A stretch of 64,000 bases of DNA from Norana najaformis (lineage: Eukaryota > Annelida > Clitellata > Crassiclitellata > Hormogastridae), in contig OZ029921.1 of NCBI GenBank assembly GCA_964023275.1, forward strand, positions 15,355,306-15,419,305. The letters are read 5' to 3'. The notes under the pieces are model-generated. The model ran no database searches. It saw only the letters and a list, made by a program, of their open reading frames with translations, and was not told where the DNA came from. A program made the translations under genes and the position numbers. Shown here piece by piece: positions 56,501 to 64,000 of the stretch. Numbering within the stretch: position 1 is the stretch's first letter; every line of letters begins with the position of its first letter.

Positions 56501-59500
56501 GAGTACAAGAAAGAGGGTCAGGGCAGCACCAGCCAGAGCTCTGAAAATACTCACAGTTCGGGACAGAGGTTTTACCAGCGCCGTATTGATGGATCCTTTC
56601 GACAGGAGATTGTCATAGACCTGGATTATGGAATCTTTGAAAGAATTGTAGTACCCCGAATTGGTGAATCAAGAAAAGCTACGATCGTACATGATTTTGG
56701 AAAGGTATGAAGTAGAACAGAATATTTAAAGTTTTAGCTTTTGATGAATATAACATTTAAGTCATTGTCAAATGTTTTTGAACATTTCTATAGCGCTTTC
56801 TAAGAACCTTTTGTAGGCTAATTGATGTTAGTGTGCTGCTAAAGCTCATTAGGAACAATAAGTTTGTCTGCAAGCAAATGGTGTTCAAATAGGTGAATAA
56901 GTTGCCACATATAGAGCCAAGCCAACAGAATCCTATTAGCTACTGGGGTGTGACCTATATCGTAGCCAATATTGTTACATCTCCCTTTTTAAAATACAAC
57001 AAGCTTTAAGGATTTTTAAATTTTGAAAGTTCTATTTTGCTTGTATATATTTGTAAGCCAACTTTAGTCCTGATAGCAGAACATCTCATAACGCATAATG
57101 ACTAATGATAGTTCACTGTGGGAGGTCTTTTGAGTTGGCAAAGCTGGCAGAGGTGAGGAAGGAGTCACAGGCGGAAAGGTGCAGTCTGTTGGTCTTCTGT
57201 TGTGGTGTAGCGAATAAAGTGGTAAGTCCCAGTATCAAGTAGCCTGTTTGAAATGGATAGGCTGGTTCTGAACCGTCACCAAGTATTATTTGAGCGGGCA
57301 ATAGTCGTAATTGCTCATATGGCATATTCCTCCAGTCTAACATTGCCAGAAGTGAATCTGATTTCACTTCTCTTGCTGTAATAATTATTAATTTTGTGGC
57401 CTTCATTGTGTTTTCAATTCTTTCGTTTGATTGAGGACACTGCGTAGAGCTCATAGCCGAAACTTGTATTGGTCAGAGGATCGTATGAACTCTTTGGAAC
57501 AAAAGCAGTTATTGTCTGAGATCACTTCAGAGGAAAGGCCATGTCTAGCAGAGTGTTGTTGCAGGCTGTAGATCATATCCACCATCTTCTTTTTATGGGG
57601 AGCAATCAGTTTCAAAGAATCCACACAAGTTGTTGACCATAATCAGATAGTCTCTATTGGCAAACATGAACGTATCAACTCAGACGAGCATAAAGTACTG
57701 ATTGCTTAAGTGAGCTCAAGCTTGCACATCTGGAGAAGTTTCTTTCTTTTAGCGTCCTCATGTATGCCCAAAACAAACCAGTTGTGGACTGTTGATTCTT
57801 TCATTGTCCCATAACTGCAAGTTTTCAAGTCACCACAGATTGCCAAGAAACAAACTGAAAGTCTCATCTGGCTCTTATTGTTGCTGGTGGAAGATGTAGC
57901 ACTTGGTAACTATGTCGACCTCACCAGCACGTTAGTTATCAAACACTTTGAGAAGTGTAGCTGGATCTTCATTGTCTTGCTCTCACACAAAGTCCGTTGA
58001 TTCAAAGATGTCATGAACATTCAGTATATGCTTTGATGGCAATGCACACCTCTCTGGATGATATGATTTTAATTTCTTGGCATATTTTTTACATAAAATG
58101 CTCTTTTTAATGGCTAAATAATTGGGTTTGGCGTGTGATTGTTAATTCTCTGGATAATTTATACTTTTCTTTCCATGGTTGTGGTTAACGTCACTTCAAA
58201 GACCCTAGCTTGCTATTGCATCGCTAAACCTGTGTTTTACAGTGCAGGTAAGTCTGGGCTTCACATTATCCTAAAGGCAACTAGTCAGCCTGTCATACGT
58301 CGACCAATTCAAATTGGAGGTTGGGCTTAGGTGACAGAAGACATCTGAATACATAGTACAGAACACAGCAGAAATCTTTATTTAAAAAGTTTGTTATTCA
58401 ATTCACAATAGCCATTGTACATAATAAAATAGGCCTAAAAGCAATGATTTACAGCCTAACAGCAATGACTGACAGCATTTTTTACGATATGAAATGTCTT
58501 CTCTCAGTTTTTTCAGACACTTGTTTAAGGGTGAAATGAGCAGTGGGAAAGAAATAGAAACAGAGACTTGCACTGAGAGTTTCAGGCTCTTGCAGTGAAA
58601 ATGATGATGCAAGACGAGGAATTAGTTTCAAAAAGCAATGGTTTTTTAGCTAACAAACCTTATTAAACATTATTGTTAATTTGTATTCTGAGCCCATGAT
58701 GGCCTTGCTTATACTCATCAGTTGATCTGTTGTAGAACCTGACAGCCATTGCCGATCAAGAGCATTCACGTTGTTTTATTCTGCCTCTCAGTCGCAGTCT
58801 TGTCAAACCACCAAGAGATTTATTTGACATGCTGAATAAGATGAAGGTGAGTTTGAGGTTAGCTGGAAATTTCCATGCCTAAAGAAATCAAATCCAATGT
58901 GGCATGATTTAGGAGATCTTTCTGTGTAATGCAGTCTAGTTGCAAATCCCATGCTTGACATTATGAGTGTTAAGTGTTCAGAGGCTTGTTTGAGGTAAAG
59001 TATGTTACATCATTAACTTATTACATGCTGCATGTATCAGAAACAGGCCTTTGGCCCTGCAGTTGAAGGATCTTGCAGCGGAAATGTTGGAAGTTAAACA
59101 CTGTCCTCAAGGATAAAGGCCAATTGGTCGTGGCTTTACAGATTTAGTGTAATAATAAATTTTTTCAACGTTAATTCCTGATTTGGAGTTTCACTTGATG
59201 ATATGTATGATAGAAGTCCAGTAACATTCGGATGACAGGAGTTAAGCGTGACAGTGGAATGTGTGCTACTGTATTATGCTGAAAAGTCTCAGAATCTGCA
59301 TATTACATGTTCCTGTAGAGGTCTGTTTTTCCTTGTATGCATTTACAATATCCTTAATTTTGACCCACTGACTTCATTTCTTAAAAATATAGCTAAAATT
59401 GTGCATATAATAGTAATGCTAATTACACAGTAAGTCATGAAAACTTTTGAAAAAGTAAATTTTTATATATAAAAGACATTAAAACACTGTTTTAAAAGAA

Positions 59501-61424
59501 CACTTTTAAGTTAGATTAAAACAACAAGTCTGCGCGGTTTGTTAGCAAAGATTATACTGTATATCATGCCAAGAGTCTACAGTGATGTAAAGCTGCCACA
59601 AATGACTCGTTAATACCATCATAGTAGGTCATTTACCACCTTTGTATGTACGACATCATTAAATGTCGGCCTCATTTAATCAATCATCCTAAGCTAAAAT
59701 GACTACATTTCCAAATTTTCTGGCTGCTTTAAGTAAAGTACTTATAATCATGCATCTGTGGAACAGAAGTGACAATATCTATGCACAGACAGTTTAGAAT
59801 CGGATATCTGGTCTTGTAAATAAGGAGCACTAAATAAATCTAAATAAGTCATCCGGTTCTCTCCAGGGAGCACCCCAGAGAGTACCGGACAACTTGCCTC
59901 ATTTGGTGCTCCTTGTTTAGATGACGACAGCCATATGAAAGCTGTTATAGAAGTCAAACTGGTTTGTAAGTGTGCTGGTGTCCTTAGTGTTATGATATTA
60001 ATTTTGCACACCAAAATTGAAGCCTTTAGGCTTGAAAGTGGGGCAAAAGGGGCTTTTGTCATCCAGGCTACTGAATAAGGGTACATAGCCATTTTTGCCT
60101 CTGTGCTGATGCCATTGGCTGAAAATATGTCAGACACTCAAGATTTATAGACACTTGAGTCTTAAACCTAATAAATTTTATTATGGCAGATGGGATTTTA
60201 TTTCTACTACATGCCTGAGGCAGAAGTAGTTCACGAAGTCTACAGGGCTATTACCCCTCCTGTTCAGCACATGATACCCTTTGGATATAACATTTGGAAG
60301 GAATGCCACACATGCGACACCTTCCTTCTGACCAAAGAGGCAGATCCACTTGGTAAGACTAGAGTGCAACAATTCTTGTAATTCACAGTTTTTCATTTGG
60401 GTAATAACTCGGAGCAAAAGGAATAGTAATCTTCAAACCATTTTTGACAATTAATGCTTTGTAGCTGTAAATACAAGAAATAAAAATAGTAATAACAGAA
60501 TTGTTTATATGTATATGTGGTTCCTAAATACTTCTGCTAGATGTGCCTTAAAGTAACCTGTTTGGAGACCTGTGAGTATCATTCTACCTTGATATGAGCA
60601 AAAGTTACTTGTAAAGCTGTTTATGCAATGGCAGTTCATTACTTTACAGAGGTCTTCGTGACAGGGACAAGTGAAGTGTAAAATAAAAAGTGAGAACATT
60701 TGTATTTTGAGGGAACAGAGTACCACAATCCCTGGCTCCAAGCTGATGTAGACTTAATATTTATATTTGTCTCTAAAGCTGAGAAACATTGGGGATGACC
60801 TGTTTTATGTAGTGACATATTCTTGAGGGGGGTTTTATCTGTTAAAGGGAATGGTAATCCCAGCTAGGTCTACAGAGAAGGCAAATGAATAGGCTTCCCA
60901 GCGAATTAATTTAATGCAAGTGCATTTGGTATTTAATTTTAGCCTGTAGCATAGACAGTAAGTAATGGCCTTGGGCAACTTCTGTCTCCAAGCAGTAACA
61001 TTTGGTGAAAGTAACAAGTGTTACAGTATTGTGAGCTTTGGGATTTGTTCCTCATGAGCTCAAATTGGCCAAAGGCCTTTATGAAGGATGTGAGCACTTC
61101 CGTTATGATCACTTCAAATATGAAAGAATACTTTATAGCAGAATTTAGTGGCTTGTCTTCTTATGCCTGGAACCTGCAGCCTTATCTTTCCATTATTCTC
61201 CTGTTGAAAAAACTGTTTGGTATTCTGCTGCCTTTTAATGCAAATGACTTCAGGATATATCATAATCTGCACTGTTTTCTTTAGTGATCTTGCTTAGTGT
61301 TTGTTGATTTATTTTGCCAGCCATAAGCAAGAGAAATGCCTGTGAACTGGCAGGAAACCAGTATTGTCTTGGTGATGGTGGAACAGACCGCATGCTGTGC
61401 ATCAAGATCAAAGATTGTCTCTGA
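53481..61424 (+). CDS. ITM2: ITM2 (BRI) family type II membrane protein with BRICHOS domain, six coding exons
   Basis: Exons: 53481-53564, 54562-54744, 56468-56704, 58736-58846, 60190-60352, 61321-61424 (stop TGA). All phases agree, giving 293 aa (human ITM2B 266). The order is a cytoplasmic Lys/Pro-rich tail of about 60 residues; one transmembrane helix (ICVASAVLIILICGIILGIV); a luminal linker with Cys; the BRICHOS domain with the IVHDFGK motif, the conserved Cys in SRCFILPL, PPRDLFDMLNKMK, and the second Cys near HTC; then a short C-terminal peptide after an ISKR processing-type site with four Cys. ITM2 proteins travel through the Golgi, where proprotein convertases release the C-terminal peptide. 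Which vertebrate paralogue is closest cannot be told; invertebrates usually have a single copy. Confidence 0.92.
54562..54744 (+). CDS. ITM2: ITM2 exon 2, transmembrane segment
   Basis: 61 codons, phase 0 both ends. A basic flank (INKRGKRLVK) precedes about 22 hydrophobic residues, giving a signal-anchor (type II) topology by the positive-inside rule. Confidence 0.9.
54990..55375 (+). mobile_element. RTE 5' fragment in ITM2 intron 2
   Basis: Begins with the shared module ctgatggtgccagtcccaag, then continues through a segment that stays open in one frame (55136-55363) and is rich in Trp, Gln and Pro. No RT domain follows; it ends before 55.4 kb. Confidence 0.5.
55425..55480 (-). repeat. Dispersed repeat family A, copy 7 (short)
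   Basis: Only the tail end is present: taattgtaacctcgag, then tttctacagcgcccaacg. Confidence 0.6.
56468..56704 (+). CDS. ITM2: ITM2 exon 3, linker and BRICHOS start
   Basis: 79 codons, phase 0. It starts with GWCDVHYYEY, passes through a Ser/Gln-rich stretch and ends in a beta-strand region closing with IVHDFGK, the conserved start of the BRICHOS core. Confidence 0.92.
57110..58110 (-). mobile_element. Internally deleted Ty3/gypsy remnant: gag joined to integrase, in ITM2 intron 3
   Basis: On the minus strand, 58.1-57.7 kb reads as degraded Gag (FESTDF, QDNEDPATLLKVFD, EPDETF). At 57.7-57.1 kb it reads as integrase core and C-terminal pieces (YLIMVNNLCGFFET, HSARHGLSSEVISDN, CPQSNERIENTMKATKL, LDWRNMPYEQL). 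Protease, RT and RNase H are missing between them, and stops and frameshifts are many. It is antisense to ITM2. Confidence 0.75.
58736..58846 (+). CDS. ITM2: ITM2 exon 4, BRICHOS first Cys
   Basis: 37 codons, phase 0. It contains the conserved Cys within SRCFILPLSRS and the PPRDLFDMLNKMK segment, which aligns well in pattern with vertebrate ITM2. Confidence 0.93.
58847..60189 (+). other. ITM2: ITM2 intron 4
   Basis: No transposon or exon recognised. A minus-strand 129-aa frame at 60137-59748 has no domain and is taken as chance. Confidence 0.5.
60190..60352 (+). CDS. ITM2: ITM2 exon 5, BRICHOS end
   Basis: 163 bp, phase 0 to phase 1. Aromatic strands (GFYFYYMPEAEVV) lead to the second BRICHOS Cys region, KECHTCDTF, and a LLTKEADPL linker toward the cleavage site. 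Confidence 0.92.
61321..61424 (+). CDS. ITM2: ITM2 exon 6, releasable C-terminal peptide
   Basis: 104 bp including TGA, acceptor attttgccag. It encodes ISKR then a 29-residue peptide with four Cys. In vertebrates the equivalent C-terminal peptide follows a KR convertase site and has two Cys; the four-Cys form here is a difference. Cleavage is inferred from family behaviour. Confidence 0.88.
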
Positions 61425-61910
61425 GGAAACTGTTAGTAAACTGTCTGGCATCTGGTCAGACCAACAGGCCATCCACCATCAACAGACATCCATGAAAAAG
61501 GTTCATGTATGCTTTTCGGACTCTTTGTTACAGATGAATTTAAACATTCTGGATGTACATTTAGAATGGCTAAGCATTCATTGTTAGCATTATGGTGGAA
61601 TTTGGCATTTGAACTTACTGTTCTGATAATCATATTTGTTTTACTGGCACTATGCGGATATGCTGCAAAAAGAATAACTGCAGCTGTGAATCTGTTATGA
61701 TAAATATTTTAGCAAATGGTGTTAAATGAAAGTATCGGTAAGTATGAAAGTTTACGCAAATAAATTGGCTTTGAATCGAGTCATAAAATCAGATATTCTT
61801 TTTGCAAGAACAAGGATTTCCAATGTCAGAAGGTTTCAGCAGTTACAAAGTAAACTAAACTGCAATGAAGCATATATGACTTCTGTTTCACTTCTGTTGC
61901 ATGTGTTCCA

Positions 61911-62190
61911 TTAAGTAGCTGTGTTGTTTCTAGATGTAAAACTCATAGTTGAAGATATTCTATCGCTGCTGACTTTTCTATTTAAATTGCATACAGGCTG
62001 CAGTAAGTAGCTGTGCTAATTCTAGAAGTAAAGACTGAGATGAAGTTATTCTAGCGCTGCTGACTTTTCAACTTAAAATGCACTAGGGCTCCATTAAGTA
62101 GCTGTGGTGGTTCTAAATGTAAAGACTCCGAGATGAAGTTATTCATCAGTGCTGACTTTTCAATGTAAAACGCACACTGGCTGTGTTGCT
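61911..62190 (+). repeat. Three-copy tandem repeat, unit about 91 bp
   Basis: Units start near 61911, 62003 and 62094. Each begins taagtagctgtg, has a ctag/ctaaatgtaaa block, gatgaagttattc and gctgctgacttttc, and ends in gcac or gcatac with ggct. Copies are about 75-85 percent alike by eye. Confidence 0.8.
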
Positions 62191-62224
62191 TGTTGCAGTT
62201 GTAATTAAAATTTGGGATTTATAA

Positions 62225-62640
62225 AACGCCTCTTAGAGGATAAACTCTACAGAGGTGCTTCCGACCCGAAAAAGTAAAATCAGGCGCCTGCGGAATACTG
62301 AAAGGGGGAGAGAAAGGAGCTCGAGTCGCAATTCTTGAGGGATACGATTCCAGCAAGTGGGACCAACATAGGCAAAGCTTCTGGACTGGGCCGTAGCGGT
62401 CCCCATGCGAAGGACAAACTGGAGATCTTGAGTGGCTGAGCGAAGGATGCTACGGCCCGGCAACGAGAAGACCAAAGTGCAGAAGTGAATGAGGTAAAGG
62501 GGAGCAGAGTCAAGAACACAAGTGCGCATGAGGGAGAGGATCTTAAAGTGAACACGCTGCTGGACGGGGAGCCAGTGAAGAGTGTCACAAATATAAGAAG
62601 AGATGTGGCCATATTTTGATTATTCATATTTTGATATTAG
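62225..62640 (-). mobile_element. CR1-like LINE 3' fragment downstream of ITM2
   Basis: The minus frame gives the final RT segment: VHFKILSLMRTC, RSATQDLQF, then SFAYVGPTCWN. Its 3' end has a TTTATAAAACGCC motif. It differs in sequence from the 47 kb copy, so this is a second CR1-like family. Confidence 0.8.
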
Positions 62641-64000
62641 CTGATTATTCTTATGCCCATTGGATTCTGCAAGTCAGCTCGAATTTATTGTATCAGGTGA
62701 ATACTGCAGATTTGGAGATAATGAAATGCATCATAACTAATTCATTAAATATAATTTAAGTGAAAACGTAAGCACTAGGCAGTTTTATTAATATGGTTCA
62801 GTGTTGCTTTGCTTTTAAGCCCATGTCAATTAAAGCACATTTAGCACATGATAATAGCAATACAGAAGCTGTTCAACTGTCTCGATAAAAAAATGACTTG
62901 TAAGTTGGTTTTGCATGTTTTTATCTGTTGTATATATCAGCAAAACACTCAAGTTAGTATTGTATTGATTAATAGTGTGATGAAAGAATACTTATGTTGT
63001 AAAGTGAAGTGCAATAAACTTTTTAAGCACGAACAAGTTAGCAAATGTACGAACATACATTAGTAGATATCAAAGGGAAAGCTTGGAAGAAATTAAGTTT
63101 AAATGCTGTTCACATGTGTACTTTATTATAAAGGCAAATCTGAGGATAAGCTGTTTGACCTAGACCTCTAAAGTACAGGGACCTAGGATTTTGATCAGTA
63201 TTAAAGGCTTCTGGTATTCGTTATTCAAATGTCAAATTCTCAGAGAAGAGGTGCTTAAAATCTGGAAATGGCCAACAACTTTCCACTTAAAATGGTGTGT
63301 TCATTTGCAATGACCTCCATATTGTTGTCTGCAAACCAGTAACATTGCATTATTTAATGGTGACTTTTCTTGTTATTGGAGCATTGTTCGCTGACTTTAA
63401 CATCATTTAGGCTGGCACAGAGTGCCTCTAATTAGATACAATTTCAGTTACAATTTGAGTACATAATGCACTTGTATTGAATTGTTTATTTGACACTATT
63501 TTTCATGACTTCAGATTTTAAAGCTGGAACTTATTATTGACTGCCTTTGTTAGTTTGTAACTGAAAAATAAAAATTCCATTGCATAATACTCGACCCATT
63601 TTTGTTTGAAGTGTTTTCCTGCAGAATGCGTTTTTTTCTTGTGATATGAACTTTATCAACTTAAAATGTTATGAATAACCTTTTAATAATACAGTGCAAA
63701 CTGTTAACACGAATTGCAGAAGACTAGTGTGAACGACTTGACTTAACTGAATTTCATGTTAACCATGTTTTCAATTCCAGTATTTTCTGTTAAACAATTA
63801 AACAATAATTTGTGTCATCAGTTTCATGATAAAGGAAGTAATTTACATTAAAAACCATTGATGCTGGAATACACTAAGCATCCTTTTCACATTAAACATT
63901 TTTGCATTAAGTGTTTTCCACTGTAGTTACAAGTAACTGCCTCATCATGCTCTTAACTGAATTGTTATGAAGCAAAGCCTTCATGCAGCTAAACTTTATT

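Larger units (their letters stand above)
61425..64000 (+). other. ITM2: ITM2 3' UTR and downstream DNA
   Basis: Includes the 91-bp tandem repeats and a CR1-like fragment. Candidate AATAAA signals lie near 61755, 63013 and 63566; which is used cannot be told. No further gene seen up to the window end. Confidence 0.45.

Noticed and set aside
59748-60137. 129-aa minus-strand ORF in ITM2 intron 4
   Set aside because: No recognised domain and no splice or codon-use support; treated as chance.
1-64000. CRISPR arrays, operons, phage or other prokaryotic systems
   Set aside because: The repeats are tandem or dispersed transposons without spacer structure, and the genes are spliced; nothing prokaryotic is seen.

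Overview
This is a window of animal nuclear DNA: AT-rich, with small exons in long introns, GT/AG splice sites, poly(A) signals, and a dense background of RTE-, CR1- and Ty3/gypsy-type retroelement fragments, DNA transposons and tRNA-derived SINEs. The gene set (a taperin, a class-2 POU factor, PIH1D2 and an ITM2/BRICHOS protein) is shared across bilaterians. The style of the transposons suggests an invertebrate, most likely a lophotrochozoan such as a mollusc. The species is inference only.

Five multi-exon genes could be assembled by following reading frame and splice phase. (1) 4.06-9.69 kb, plus strand: a taperin (TPRN) homologue of 647 aa as assembled, whose PP1-docking RVSF motif is created at an exon junction. 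(2) 14.06-27.40 kb, minus strand: a POU2F1/Oct-1-type transcription factor, 8 coding exons and about 554 aa, with a Gln-rich activation region, POU-specific domain and POU homeodomain. (3) 29.93-36.35 kb, minus strand: PIH1D2, 5 coding exons, 340 aa. (4) 40.43-48.37 kb (perhaps to 48.68), minus strand: an unassigned protein with two U1/matrin-type zinc fingers and a Gly/Tyr/Ser/Gln-rich low-complexity region resembling FET proteins. It includes a 25-nt exon, and its 3' end was not found. (5) 53.48-61.42 kb, plus strand: an ITM2 (BRI) family type II membrane protein with a BRICHOS domain, 6 coding exons, 293 aa.

TPRN and POU2 converge. POU2, PIH1D2 and the zinc-finger gene follow one another on the minus strand. 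The zinc-finger gene and ITM2 diverge. The genes do not form a pathway; these are ordinary syntenic neighbours.

Mobile DNA fills the rest. There are RTE-like LINE remnants at 0-2.3, 32.1-33.1, 34.0-34.5, 50.2 and 55 kb, and CR1-like 3' ends at 47.0-47.7 and 62.2-62.6 kb. A Ty3/gypsy gag fragment lies at 49.4 kb and an internally deleted gag-integrase remnant at 57.1-58.1 kb. A Tigger-like transposase relic lies at 16.9-18.2 kb, and a hAT element sits nested inside another terminal-inverted-repeat transposon at 21.0-23.4 kb. SINEs and at least three dispersed repeat families complete the list. I found no bacterial features, no CRISPR array and no clear functional tRNA gene.
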